From Paragonimus westermani (lineage: Eukaryota > Platyhelminthes > Trematoda > Plagiorchiida > Troglotrematidae): a stretch of 64,000 bases of DNA. The stretch covers positions 268,510 to 332,509 of the forward strand of contig QNGE01000132.1 in the NCBI GenBank assembly GCA_008508345.1, in the 5' to 3' direction. The first letter of the stretch is position 1. The number at the start of each line of letters is the position of its first letter. Below are positions 15,801 to 29,200 of the stretch, piece by piece. The notes under the pieces were generated by a model. The model was not told the origin of the DNA, did not search any database, and worked only from the letters and a program-made list of their open reading frames with translations. Position numbers and translations under genes: made by a program.

Positions 15801-17019
15801 CGCACTAAACCAATCAGGTAGGAGTATGCACGCAATGATCTTTCACCCCAGTGTAACAACACTTAACCCAGCGTTTTGCATACAATGTTCGCTACATTTA
15901 TAAGTTTACGTGAATATGTAGGCATATATATGTATATACATATGTATATATATATATATGCATGTGGAGGAATGTGTTCACATCCGAGAAATCACCTTTA
16001 CTTCAGTTTGCCTCTCACAATTTATGGGCATCATTTCTGTGCACGAAATCAGCAACTAAACTTTAAAGACATTCGTCAACACAAACAGAATAGTTCTCTG
16101 CTTAGAATGCGGAAGGAAGTCAATTCAGATGATGGAAGGGGATTAATAAAGGTAGTGCAAAAATCGGCCAATTTGGGGAATTGGAAACATTTTTTGCACA
16201 CACCAGCTTACGAGGACAGGTTCAACTGAGACAACGTCGTAAGCAATATTATAAGAGAATCATACGGAAATTTCTTTGCGTACTTGAATCACAGTCCCAT
16301 TGCTATGGAAGATTAACTTGACCAACATACGTGTTTACAAGAAGACATGCGAGGCAAACTTTGAACAACTCAATTGGATTCACTATCCATCGTAATAAAC
16401 CATCCCGGACTTCATAAATTAGATATCATTCCCCTCGCGATATACTGCTGAAGTTGAATCTAATTACACATATTGCAAATGGGTCGCAAAGAGGTGTCAT
16501 CAAAAGTGCATATTTGTTCAAGAGTGACCTAGCCAGTGAACCGACAACAAAATCCTCTGAACAAAAACATGCCCGATCAATAACTCATGAAGGTAATAAA
16601 TTATTTGGATCGATTCCTTTGATGCCGGAGCGGAAAAAACATAATCTGTTCACATGGATTCATGAGCTGATCACATAATCTGTTTCAGTTTTCGCAGTAA
16701 CTGACCACTTCCGCTTTACCGTCATTTACAGGACAAAGTCGTTTTAACGACGGACATGACCAGTTTATTAACATGGTGTCAACAGAAAACAGTTATGTCG
16801 TTATCAAAATAATCTATGAGGAGTACGTTGTTTTCAGGTAGTCCTTCTATGTATGTAAAGCAAAGCGGTCAGTTTAAACTGCCATACGTGAGTGTTCACT
16901 TCACAGAGAAAAGAATGAGGATTGACCCGCGGTAGAACACCATTGTTCCCGTTGAATATAAATTGAGTGCTTTGGGGGTATACTCTTGCTACGGTGTGGG
17001 CTAGAACTCAGAACAGAAG
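12801..17019. other. Non-coding DNA, no gene recognised
   Basis: No supported exon or mobile-element protein was found. The stretch includes an AT-rich microsatellite at 15923-15960. Confidence 0.55.
15923..15960. repeat. (TA)n-type microsatellite
   Basis: Alternating TATATA with interspersed TGTATATACA units forms an imperfect, partly palindromic AT-rich simple repeat. Confidence 0.85.
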
Positions 17020-17140
17020 ATTGCCAAATTGACCGCTGCATTATTGAAGAGCTCTAACAAAAGCATAACTCGAACCCCGTACTTCTTTTCGAAGCAGGCC
17101 GACTGAAAATTTTATGGGAATGTGATACCTGCAGTCACTT
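17020..17140. repeat. Diverged member of the MITE-like family
   Basis: The segment around AACTCGAACCCCGTACTTC, TTTTCGAAGCAGGCCGACTG and the following GATACCTGCAGTCAC parallels 17430-17560 and, more distantly, the right arm of copy 2 near 18040-18110. Similarity was judged by eye. Confidence 0.4.
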
Positions 17141-17429
17141 GCAACTGTTCAATTTATATAAAACTACAATCTTCCGCCACTCATCAGTAATCAAAATTTC
17201 TGTCACTCACTTAGTGACTCCTGTGATCTCAATCTGGAGAGAAGTCATAGTCGAGGGGCCATCGGTTTGAGATAACAGGACGGTTACTGTGTCTCCTCTC
17301 GGGGCGATGAGGGAATCAAGGCATTTCTCACAACCCAATTTTGTTCAGCGTCCACACTCGACAGTTCCGGGGTGCCAAGTGTGAGGTCACCAGCGCAGTG
17401 GCCAACAAGGTTTCCAGTGGAGTCGTCGC

Positions 17430-17560
17430 CGGAATTTCACTGTCGGCCGTGGCAAGCAAGTACATTGGTAAATTGCCGAGACAAGACCCAAACTGGAGTC
17501 TAGTCCTTCTTTTCGAAGAAGGTCGACTGAAAATTCTGCAAATGTGACAGCTGCGATCAG
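17430..17560. repeat. Diverged member of the MITE-like family
   Basis: GGCCGTGGCAAGCAAGTACATT, then GAGTCTAGTCCTTCTTTTCG and AGGTCGACTGAAAATTC follow the same order as the right arm of copy 2 (GGCCGTGGCAAGGATATACA, TCTAGTGCATGATTTTGAAA, GGCTAGTTGGAGAGTC). It also resembles 17020-17140. It looks like a solo arm or an older relative. Confidence 0.45.
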
Positions 17561-17814
17561 TTTCCAGAGTAATTAATCTAGCACTTTAAAATCTCCAGGA
17601 TAAGAGTGTAACATCCAACCCTGACGGAGATGTACAATGCCAACAAGTTCCACCAAGAGAAGAACTTGAAACTCGTGATCCCTACCATGGTGCGTAAGCC
17701 ACAAGACGGATGTGAGTACGATGGCTGTGGTCAAATATGAGCGACACGCACTTTATAAGACATAAAGTTTCCTGAAGAGTAGTCGGAGATTTAGATTTTT
17801 ATGTCCCAGTTGCC

Positions 17815-18123
17815 CATCACTCACATTTGATCGGGGCGTTTGCATTTAGATCGAATTTCCAGCCAGCCTCTTTTGAAAACATGCACTAGACTCGAGTTTC
17901 ACTCTCATTAGAGCTCGTCATTAATGTATATCCTTGCCAAGGCTGTGATTTGGACATGGTTGCCTCATGATGGAATGGCTGGACTTCACATCCCGGCCGT
18001 GGCAAGGATATACATTATTGACTAGCTCTAATTAGAGCGAAACTCGAATCTAGTGCATGATTTTGAAAGAGGCTAGTTGGAGAGTCGATCTGAATAAGAA
18101 CGCTGCGATCACATGTAAGTGAC
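17815..18123. repeat. MITE-like palindromic element, copy 2 (about 130-bp inverted arms)
   Basis: The left arm (about 17815-17944) and right arm (about 17997-18123) are inverted repeats over nearly their whole length. They share ATCACTCACATTTGATCG-like ends, TTCAGATCGA, CCAGCCTC, TGCACTAGACTCGAGTTTC, ATTAGAGCT and TGTATATCCTTGCCA. A unique loop of about 50 bases separates them. There is no open frame for a transposase. The structure suggests a non-autonomous foldback or MITE element able to form a long hairpin. Confidence 0.75.
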
Positions 18124-19538
18124 AAGCAACTTGAAGATAAAGTATCCTTGAAGACCTTACAGTTAAACGCTAAATCACGAGGTGTAAACAGTGCTGCTTA
18201 ATGGGCAGTCTGTGGCTATCAGCATATCCAACTACGGAATCACACGCTGTTTGCTGAAAATTAAATATGATGAGTCTAGTCGTTCAGAACATGTAGATCA
18301 TAGATGCAAAAATACTGGACATTTGAGCTAATTTGCCCATGCTATTCTCGCTAGATATTTTTGATTGTTCGTCTAGTCGGTTTTCAACTTGGCTAAGAGG
18401 GCCCTTGCAACAATGCCGTACGGTACACGGTATTACAAGTGCTGTACATACTGATTTTCAGGAAACCAGATGAAAACCGTCAAGGGCTAACTTCAATCTC
18501 AAATCTAAACCCCGAAATGCCACAACCATCCTAGAATCAGTCATTCTCGAATACCAGCTGGATTAGAATTTCATTCGATTTACACAGCCAAAAGCAGTTT
18601 TCCAGTCCACCTACTAGCTGATCGCGAGATGTTTTCGTTTTTGACAATCAGCATATCGAACCCAGTGAAATTGAAACAAGCGAGATAGTTTAGGTCACCC
18701 TCGAGCTAGGAAGAACGACCGGATGAATGGTCTATATTCATCAAAAGTTGTGTGAACAGTGTGACCAATAGCACTCAACCATGCACAATTCTCTACTCTT
18801 TAGTGATGCCGATGAACAACCCTTGTACATCTGCATCGAAATGAACAGACAAGGAAGACGATACAACACACAAACTTATCCTTGTTGCGATTGGATTGCT
18901 CCAATGCACAATGTTCGACCTGCCGGCAAACTAGATAGTGAAACAGACGTTTCGATCTAAATTAGGTAGCAGGTTTCGACGTGACAATAAGGAACATAAA
19001 ACTCACAATTTGCATTGGCTGCACTTGTAAGTAAATTAAGTCATTTCGCGCTATCCACCATTTGGATCATTTTCGTATAATATCCTTCAGTTCATGATTA
19101 GTCACATTTACTACGCAATCAATGTTCCATTAACCGCCCAATTTGACCGTAAACCATGTTCTATGTAGTTCACATGAAGGGGAGTTTTTCCTAAGAGACG
19201 GCTTTACTCCTTTTTATGGGAATTCATTGGTCTGCCTGGATGACGTCACTCTAAAACATCCCATAGTGTTGGAAAGCGCAAGTAACGGTAGACACTCTTC
19301 TTACAAGACTTCAGGTTTAACCAGCGTAGGTGTGTTATCCAGAAAGACGGAAGTCCTCCGTCTGTTTGGCTGTACAACAGTTCATACATGGATTGAAATA
19401 TTATGTCCTTTAATGGGAATTTTTCAACACACTGTAATTCATGAAAGTATTGAATGTTTAAAGAGTGAGAAATGTTTCCGTGCTAAACAAGCACAATGGA
19501 GTTTCGCGTGAAGGAAGAGCATGCATCCTCTTCACTAG
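18124..19538. other. Non-coding DNA before the first recognised neurexin exons
   Basis: An open frame at 19143-19511 in a different phase has no recognised domain. No other signal was found. Confidence 0.5.
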
Positions 19539-19703
19539 TGATATCAGTGAAACAAAATGTTATACTAACTACCGGCCTGACCTTCGGGTGCTTACATGAC
19601 AGCTACCAGTGTGACATAAGTCAGGAATGTGTTGTTATTGAAACGTTTCCAGTAGCTACGGGGACAGTATCTAGTTACCTGAATCTTTTTGTGAAATATT
19701 CTG
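19539..19703 (+). CDS. Candidate upstream neurexin exon (end of LNS4 region)
   Basis: An open frame precedes the 19776 exon and ends at a good donor, TCTG/gtaagttt at 19704, in phase 1. That is exactly the phase needed by the next exon and would leave a 72-bp intron with a strong pyrimidine tract. A possible acceptor is cctcttcactag before 19539. The peptide contains LTFGCLHDSYQCD, which loosely recalls the F-x-GCL-x-D end of an LNS domain, but the rest is not recognisable. The frame is closed upstream by a stop at 19484. It could be a chance open frame. Confidence 0.33.
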
Positions 19704-19775
19704 GTAAGTTTTTATAAACAACCGTCTTTCCTACATACTCGTCCTATTTCAACCATTTCTTTTGAGAGATTTCAG

Positions 19776-20253
19776 TGATTTGGGCTTATCACAAAACAAC
19801 CTCAACAATCTGTTCTCTAGTCCCGCCTTCAAATAGTCATAAACCAAAAAAATGGACCCGAAACTTGTGGAAATCTCAACAACTCGGAATTCGGAATGAA
19901 TCGGTGTTAAATTCACCGAGAGATCCGTATCCTCACAGAAAGCGTTCATCAGTCGATGCCGGTACAGTGGGTTCGCTTTTACATTCGGTAACCTTCAAGA
20001 AGAGTACCGGTTATCTATTGTTACCCCCTCTGCGATTGTACGATCGGTTTAGCCTTCGATTCGCACTACGTACCACTCAGTCAGACGCTCTGGTGCTGTT
20101 CAACGCCGGGTCATTTGGAGTGGATTTCATTGCATTCGATTTGAAAGCAGCCAGACTGCGTTTGTTGTTCGACATGGGCAGCGGTCTGCAAACATTCCAA
20201 CTGTCTGACCTACCGCTGAACGACTCTCAGTGGCACACAGTTGAAATACTCAG
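19776..20253 (+). CDS. NRXN: Neurexin exon: inter-domain linker and first half of LNS5
   Basis: The acceptor is the AG at 19774-19775 after a pyrimidine-rich stretch. The donor is CAG/gtgagtg at 20254. The exon starts with two bases of a split codon and ends inside an Arg codon completed by the next exon. About 65 basic, Ser-rich residues come first (a linker longer than in vertebrate neurexins). Then the LNS5 fold begins with SVTFKKSTGYLLLPPL, continues through ALVLFNAGSFGVDFIAFDL and LRLLFDMGSG, and ends with PLNDSQWHTVEIL, the usual signature before the mid-domain exon boundary. The frame is closed by a stop at 19763, so the coding part cannot start much earlier. The region encodes extracellular protein. 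Confidence 0.93.
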
Positions 20254-23200
20254 GTGAGTGATGGTAGAGATTTATTGGAGCCTTAAAAAATCATTAATTT
20301 TGTAAGGATTGTGACCACAGGTTTCTTTTGCCTCAGCATGCACACCATCAAGTGGGATCAGTATTTTGATATCAGCAACATTAACGGCTAACGAACTGAG
20401 TTGGTGAACGCCACCAAGCCATCTTTGATAATATGACGTTCTGGGACGGGAACCCTGTGAATGCAGTTCAGCCGAACTTACGTGAGTTTCTGCCTAGTCA
20501 TTCAGCTTGTTACGATGGCCGTGTACGTAGCAACATGCTCTTGACCCCGATCACGAAAAGGCAGAGAGTATGAACAAGCATGTTTGGTGCAATCTTTATA
20601 ACGCTGACGCTTCCGTGAGGACATGAAGGTATTACGTGAATCCGTTTTAGCTGATTACCAATAAGTTATTCATTTTGGATGTTCCGTCAGTGACTGTGAC
20701 TAAAATGAGTGTTCTTTATTAATGGGTCAGCGGTCGGAGTCAGAGCTGTCGTGGTCAAATGAGCTTCAGGGATAAAATGACCAACTTATGAAAAAATGTT
20801 AGTGTGCACATCCTAATGTGGATTGCGCAAAGTAGCCTGACAAGTTGTAGGTATTATTATATATATATACTTTTAATACAACTGTTCGCACCCTTCTAGG
20901 GCAACGCCGTATATTCCATTTATCTCCATCGTGACAGACCCTCCACTGGGTGGTCTGATGCATATTGAATGCACACCGGAATTGTCGGATAATGATGTCC
21001 AATTTTGAATTTCTCAGATTTTCAATAGAGCTTCGGAGTTCAGTAAGTCTAGCACATGTCGCTGGCAGAAATATGCTTTCTGTTGCTGATTCGAAACCAA
21101 TTGAAGCCTGCACTTTGCACAAGTAAATTGCTTCGTCATTTGCAACTTTGCTGTGCTACTCACCGGCAATGGGACTTATCTCGGATGGTCTGACGTGCCC
21201 CGTGTTTCTTCGAAGGGTGACGAACATGTTACTTATTGAAGGTAAAGGGGTTACGCAATGTTAGAATAAAACTCCCAATTACAAGGAATTCCAGTGGAGA
21301 GGGACAAGGGTAACACACAGTAGCGACTCTGGGCCATCTGTTTCGTTCCTTTGTGATAGACTGCATGAAAAGTGTTTTCACAATTTGTGGCATACTACTT
21401 ACGGAGCCTCATTTAAATGAAACGATTTGCATCCAACATACATGTGTCTTGAGGTAGAACTGACACAATACGTCAGTTTCGATTAGGCGACAAGAGAACC
21501 TGAGTTAGTCCACAGTGAGGAGTACACAACGGTCCTCTCTTAAATGAGCCTAACCATCGCACCCCGTAGGTCGACTGGACCGCAGCACCAAGCTCCGAGA
21601 AGTTGAAAACCAAAAAGCTGTGTTATTTCGGGAGACCAGCTAAGTTCTATTCGATAAACTGTCAGGCGAACAGAACGAATCTAGTCTGATTAGGTTTGTC
21701 TCACCATACACGGAATAAGATGACCCTAATCGAAAGTCTTATCTGTAGCTTCTTCTCGAACTTTCAGCGTTGACAATCTCACAGCGTTTAAAGAGTGCAG
21801 TAAGCAGGAAGCATTGGTGGTTTACACTTTGCGGTTGGTCGAAGTGGCATCAGCAGCATCATCGTCATCATCGTCATCATCATAGACAGCACGACATCAG
21901 TGGTTCTCACTGGTGCTTAACTACCGAAAAACCACTAAGTAAAGCAAATCCCATATAAGGAGAGAGTACGAAAAGAAAGAAGGGGACGAAAAAGGACTTT
22001 ACTAAAAGTAGCTACGTCTATGCTGAAACCTTCAACGCCAAGTTGTCTATATCTCGCAAACAAACGAGTTGTAAGCGAAGATGCGGCACCAGCAACAGCT
22101 TTCTTACGGCTGTCATTGAAATTTATCAAACGGCAACGCCTTGTTGTCAGCATAATCAAGGTCCTTCAGTCTTTTACTAGGGTGGAGGTCCACGTCGACC
22201 TCTTGTGAGCGCCCCAGACACCCCACCATTATTTCGTCAGTGACGAGATTGAACAAAAATGGTAAAATTGGACAGTCTCGATTTAGGCCGCTCATTGTGT
22301 TGAAACTGTCAGACAGTTCACAATGTACCCTAACCGTATATCTTAACCGTACGGGAGTGGAAATTCTTAAGGCAGCTCTTGAAGCTGGTTCGGTGCCTAT
22401 GTTTTACTGACGACATACCCAGTTTTTCAACGGCCAGTCATTGTTACCGGTGGGGTCGTTGCCCAACAATAGGAAAAACAAGACGACAGCTTACCAACGC
22501 ACAATTTAAACCCAGCTAAATACCGTAATAAGAAAGACTATTCTGAATGGAGCCCTCTACATGTAACTAACACCTATGTGGTCTATCGGAGACCGGGCCT
22601 GAATCGAAGAAGGCGGGTTCTAAGCACAACAGTGACGCGCACGATAACTAGAACTAGTGCGGGCTAAAAATAGCTTATTCTCAAAGCACAGCTACAGCCA
22701 TCACCCGCCATTATCTGAGCGATATGATACTATCTCAAATCTGCCACTTTAACGAGATTCGGCTTAATTAAGGTGACTGACCTTGGCGTCCATATGGTCG
22801 GCCAGAGCGATTATATCAGAAAAGTACATTGACCGAACAACAACCTGATCCGAATGAAGAGCACCCTTGAATCTGGTGTCAATACATTCAGCTGAAGCCT
22901 AAGCAGACAAACTGAAGTGATTTATAAATATTTTGCATCTAGATATGGCCTTAACAGAACCTTCCAAGTTGACGGCACAAACTATATCACGAGCAAGGAT
23001 CCAGTCTACTGATGCAGCTGCGGCCGTCATGCTGAGAAATGTACCTATCCCAACCTATACTCAAAGGTGGAATCAAACGAATTGCTACGAATATGCTTCG
23101 GTACGAACCGATAAAAATTCCTGGTACTTTGTTTATCCCAGATAATTTGCTCCACTCCCATAGTTTTCGTTTGTGTCATTACCGACAAGGATGAATCTGT

Positions 23201-26200
23201 ACAAGATATGATGATTTACTGTGTCTTCTCCAGAGAATGTAAAATCTTGAGGAGTGTGCTTCGCGCGGCCGTTTCTGCACCGCCTTCATATGACATATTC
23301 TGGTCACGCCCCATACCAAGTAACTGACGCTCTTGACTCAAACACAAAGTTGTGAATGAACGCAGCCTAAACACTATATGCAATTTACAAGTTATGTTGG
23401 TCTTAGATGAGAGCCACTTTGTGTTAACTAGTCTTCGTCAAACAATCTCTAAGTTCTGAACAAACTGGACGTCGTTTTCACCACACGGCTAAGAAGAAAT
23501 GTTATCAGTAGTGCAGCACTAAGCTGGCGGGTGTGTTTTGGCCGGATTACCCAGTCAAAGTTAAAGTGTTCATCGATGATCACGTGACTTTTGAGCTCGA
23601 TTGGGAATTCTTGTGAAAGTAGTGCGCTCAAAACAAACAAGCAAAACCAACCGATTTTCGGTCATCTTTTTTGTAAGTTACGCAAGGTTTTTCGAGCTGA
23701 AAAACATGCTCTTTAAATACACCACAGTTATCTCTGTGTCAAGCGTTCATCAGTTGCACGTCTCACCAGGGCATATTAAAGGAAAAGTTAATATCTTGAT
23801 TTTCGAGTTGAAAAAATTCAACAAAAAGGCAAAGACCTATTCAACCAGCTGCTCAACTCTGAAACTGAAACGCACTACATTTTATGGAAGCAAAATTCGT
23901 GTTCCAATACATCGGATTGAAATTTGAATCTGTGATTTCAAATGGACATAAATAGCCTGAACTTTACGCTGACCAGATGAGTCAGCCAGGCAGATGTGTT
24001 ATGTAACTTCAGACTCGGGTTGCCTAAAACCACTGATCGTATGTGGTGCACGTAAGGCATCGTTGAGGTTAGCTGCAGATGCGAAGATTAGGGTACAAAT
24101 CCACGATACAATTCGAAGCTAGTCCTTACTATCACAGAGACTCGGTCAGTGTCCTCGTCACTGCAAATTCCGTACAGTGAACTTTACGCCACGATAAGTG
24201 TACGTATTAATACTAACTCACAGTGGATAATAAATGAAGTTGCAACTAAGTCTGAACTATGCCAGACCTGTAAGTGGTCTGTAATCAGTAGGTTATATAA
24301 CCGGGCTACATTAATCACTAGCTTTCTTGAAAGTTTTTAGCCTTGACTGACTCTGCACTCGTCTCTTGGTAGCGGTAGGATCCATGGCTGAATGTGGAGT
24401 TGTGGCGACTACACACAGTTTAACCTTCTCATACACATGTGTTTTAGAACACGGATGAGGAGACAACCATTCAGTAGAGAGGTCCATGTGCATCTTCCAG
24501 CTGGTCAGCATGGGGTTGCGTCGATTGCCGACACTGTCTTTCATTTTGTCCACATTCACGGGTGGTTGAGTTTGAATATCTTCGTAGGGACGACTTAACT
24601 CTTTCCGCGTATGCATGTGACAGCGCAATGGAAACTTCGAATACCACCCATCTGGTTGATGCTGATCACGACAACATTAATTGGCCTCCATGCTTGGGTA
24701 GACGCGGACGGTAGAAGAAACGTTCAAAGAGTCACCATTGAACTCGTCCAGTAAATCGTCTTGTCTTACCTGTTGAATGAGCCTCTGCAACCATTCGAAA
24801 AAGATAGAAGTTCGCATTGCCGTATTTTCAGTGGAGCTGAACGGACGTTGCTTAAAGTGATGGACAAATTGACAATTTACCCATAATTTCTCATCACCTG
24901 TAGATAACTACCGATATGTGTATAAATATAGATTTGTTGAAATGAAGGGGTGAGTAGCCGCGTTGAAGAAGCGTTTTGAGGAACAGAAAACTACGAATGA
25001 ATCTGTCATGTAGTTGAGAGAAAAAGGTGAGCAAACAACTGAAGACTTTCATGGAAAGACCAAAGGGTATAGGAAAATATGTGTAATTCGCCAACAATCA
25101 TTGACTGTCATGAATCAATTAATCGACGAACTGAAATAATTCATATGAAAAGCAGTGCGGTACCGTAGAGACTATATCATCTGATGTGTTAATTGACCCT
25201 GGCTAATGAGCACCTGCATCTTACTAGGCTCACGATGCTCTTAATCAATCAGACATAATCAAGTGACCAAACAAACAAACGCTAGAGCAGGATTCTGTGA
25301 AAACAGGAGCTATTACTCCCGTCAAGCTATAATCGCCAGGATTACACAAATGACGTATCGACTGTGCTTTAATAATGTGCGAAGTAGATTTAAATTAAGG
25401 TATACTTACTACACTTCTATAAAGCTTGTATGAAATAAGTGAAAGGATTTATAAACCAAATATATTTGGAAACGCAGATTATACAGGTTATTTTGGTGTT
25501 AGTTGACGACATTGATGCCAGTGAACATTTCACCATTCTCCCCACTTGTGACAGTGCTTAATTCACATTCAAGAGCGAATTCCAGTAAGTCTCAAAGCAA
25601 ACAATGTACGGATCAAAATATCTTCCGTTCCTTTGGTTTTTCAGGAACGACGTCAGTCAAAACGTGTTGCTCAGTATGATGGATAAGAATCAGAAGACAG
25701 AATCTGCTTCAAAAATTCACGTTGTTCATGGGGATCGGTCGAAAAATTTTGATTTGGCCGATGCGCTGTTTGTTGGTGGCATACCGGACACTGTATACTT
25801 GCAATGGCGGGAAAAGCTGGAACAACGTTATGGATTTCAAGTGAGTTCAGGTTACCAAGAAGAAATTATCCCCGTCCCGATATTACTGTAAACATTGAAT
25901 ATCTTCAAAAATTCACATTTTTCCATTACTCTTACGTTTGCTTCGTATTAGTGTGAATTTGTCTTGTATCAAAATGAAAACAGGCGGCTGGCGTAAGCTA
26001 GACTATAAAAATTAATTTACCGCTTGATATCGGTGGATGGTATTTGACTAGAATGGAACCAAAATCTAAACTGGTGTCCAGAAGTGGGCGTATGGAGGAT
26101 GTTTAAGCCTCTTCAGTGACGACAAAAATTAAACACAAGGTTATCGTTAGGCTTTTTCCACATGTGTTGAAATCAATCCACTGGTTTGTTACTGGTGTAG

Positions 26201-29200
26201 AGACGAAAGTTCTACAAGACGTCAAGACGGGTCTTTGTTGTCATTCGCTCTCATCTTCCACTTTGCCAATGGTTACTGTATCCAATTCCGCACACGCTAT
26301 TAGTGTCGTGTGCATATTTATTTCAAAACTGACGTGCAGCCAGTGATCGCCGTATGCTTTTTATCTCTATATGTGCTATCTAGTGCAGTTCAGCTCGGTT
26401 GCTTATTACGATACAGCATCAAGTGCACTCAAATCACTCAGGACCATTGTGGTATTTTTTTCATAATTAAGGCACAACTAATCGTATATGTTATTTATCT
26501 TCCAATCATTGGAACATGTCAAAGCACTGCTGAAGAAAACAAAACACAGAACATTTTTAACAAAGACACTTTTTCAGCATTGCGATCGTTGGCTAACCAA
26601 TTTAGCATGCATTCTTAACCACTCAACTATAACGCACCGTAGGCCTCACAGTCAAGGCACGTGCATATAGACCAACTACACACAGAATCAGTATGCGGAT
26701 TAAGCGATCAGTGAAGGAGGTCAACTTCCCGTACCGCAGCTATCGTACACAGTATGAATGAGGCGGCACACTTAAAACATATTCCAACATTATTACAACG
26801 TCTTTGTTTACACGGAAACCGACATATTGAAAGGGATGTGAAGAATTCAATGCTTCTAATTTTACTAAGCATGGCTGCAAACTGTAACTTTCAGTCGGCT
26901 GAATGATTCATGCATTTGTCTTACACAGCACGGTATTTAAAACGCATGGTGGCCATTACTATACTACGTTCTTCATGTTCTTCAAGGGCTGTCTAGCAAA
27001 CGTATCTGTCAACGACCGGCCAGCACAAGATCTAATCGCTTTGTCACACCAGTCGCAATTCACCGAATTGTCCTCGAAAATGAAAGAACAGGTTGTGCCA
27101 GGCTGCTTTGACCGCCCCTTAGGAGCCACTTCATGTCTCGGACGCATCGATGTATCTAATTCAGGGCGCGACACCCAGCCGCATTGCTACAACGGGGGGT
27201 TCTGCCTTCAGCAGTGGACTAGTGTCGAGTGTGCCTGCGAGAGCACCGCCTTCCGAGGACCTCAATGTGAAAAGCGTGAGTTTACCAAAGCACAAATTCG
27301 ATGATAACCACTTTGATTTAATCATGCGTAACTTCGGTAATCAGCAGCAGACTTCTGATTAAACTTCTCACTAGTCACTTGCCAACCAAACGCACGTTCT
27401 GGTTGGGTACAGCTAGAACGATGGGTTAACATGGGCTCCAGTGACTTTGACCCTAGTGAGAACCTTCACAGGGATATCTACCTGTGTTGTGGGGGCCATT
27501 CTCCGTCTTTCTTGTGAAATGCCTTTCACCGTGTCTCGCGCAAAATCATCGTGAAACGCCAGTGAGCAGCGAATTTTACTGAATACCATAAGGAATATGA
27601 CGTATGTTCCACTGCTCTTTGTGAGGTAGAAAACGCAAAGTTTATTGGCTATTGTAATACCTAACTGGGTTTTTATCTTGAAGAACCTCTTGCCCAGACA
27701 GTGGAAAACTTCTAGTTAGGTGACCTGGTCGATGTACTCACTGTACTTCTCTGCCTAGATACACCGTTTGATTACCTCGTGTATCTGCTCACAAGACCAG
27801 CCACCCAGCCGTGCCACACAAACCGTTCAGTCATCTAGTGTGTAGACGCAGTTAGAGCCTGCTAACTCTAACTGCTAATCCCATATTGAGAAAATATCAA
27901 CCAGGTTAGAATATTCCAACTCTTCCAACTCGATAGGAGGTAGTTTAGATGAACGGTGATCAGTTGAGGATTTAGTTCGATTAGATATGAGACAATCGCA
28001 GTGACATCATAAATACGTAACATCAACGAGCCATTCAAAGTAAAAAACGCTTACCTAGCGCTTCGTCTTCATTCAGATGGACTGGATAGTCAGTCTTAAT
28101 GTGAAAAGTGCACTTTATTATAAAACTTAAACTATCCCAATTCTCCACTGCTATTCAATAGTCCAAATGGGTGACGGAGTGAGTAACTGTCGATCACATG
28201 TCGAGAAATACCTCCTAATTAGAAACTGTCTGAGTTTAGGTTCAGATCTTCTGTTGATTATTATGAATGTCTTTGAGATTTCCAGGTTGTTGATGATGCG
28301 CTTTGTTGGCTCGATCATAAACCGTTCGAACAGACATGCGTGCGTTTAAGAGGGCGCAAACAGAATTAATTACAAAGCCTGGCTGCTCTAAATTGTTATG
28401 CTACGGACAGAACGTAGAGTTATTTAGTCTTTTCGTCTGTCAGGCAAAATCCAAAGAGCAATAGAATCTTCAAGTTGAACATCACTCACACTTGATCGCG
28501 GCCTTTGCATTCAGATCGAATTTCCAGCCAGCCTGTTTCGAAAACAAGCACTAGACTCGAGATTCGTTCTCATTTCATGAGGCGACCGTGTTGACCACTG
28601 TACCAGTGGTCTTACATTAGGCACCGACTGATTTATCAACTATGAACGCTCAACCAAGTTCGCTTGTGAGCAATGATCGGAAGGCCCGATCGTTTCGAGA
28701 AGGACAAATTAACTGTCCTATTAAATCCAATCGATGACCCACTGATTAGGACTCCCGAGACAGGTCGAGAAATAGAATCCACACAAACAGATTGAATAGG
28801 ATCACAGTTTGTGAGATTACCTTTATTGTTAATCCGTTTTTTTCAACTGCTGTTCATCTTATTCAACGCAGTGGGGAAGTAGTTAGTGCGAAATTAACGC
28901 AAATGCTCCAGTTTTTCCAAATATGCAAGTACATCACATATAGTCTATACGATTCTGGCTAGGCGACGAGTTTGGCCGAAATCAGGTAAACCGTGATAAA
29001 TTCAACAACCACGTCAGCTAACCTGTTGTATCAACTCTTGTGCACACAACACAAGCTGAAGGGTTGAAATAGGTATCTTTATGATCGACGCCGATGACTC
29101 GTGGTTCTTTTTCGTTACAGTACTGTGAGGGAGACTTCGGGGTCCATTCATAAATAATGTACTACCTGTTCACCTAGCAACGTAAATGTCATGCTAACCT

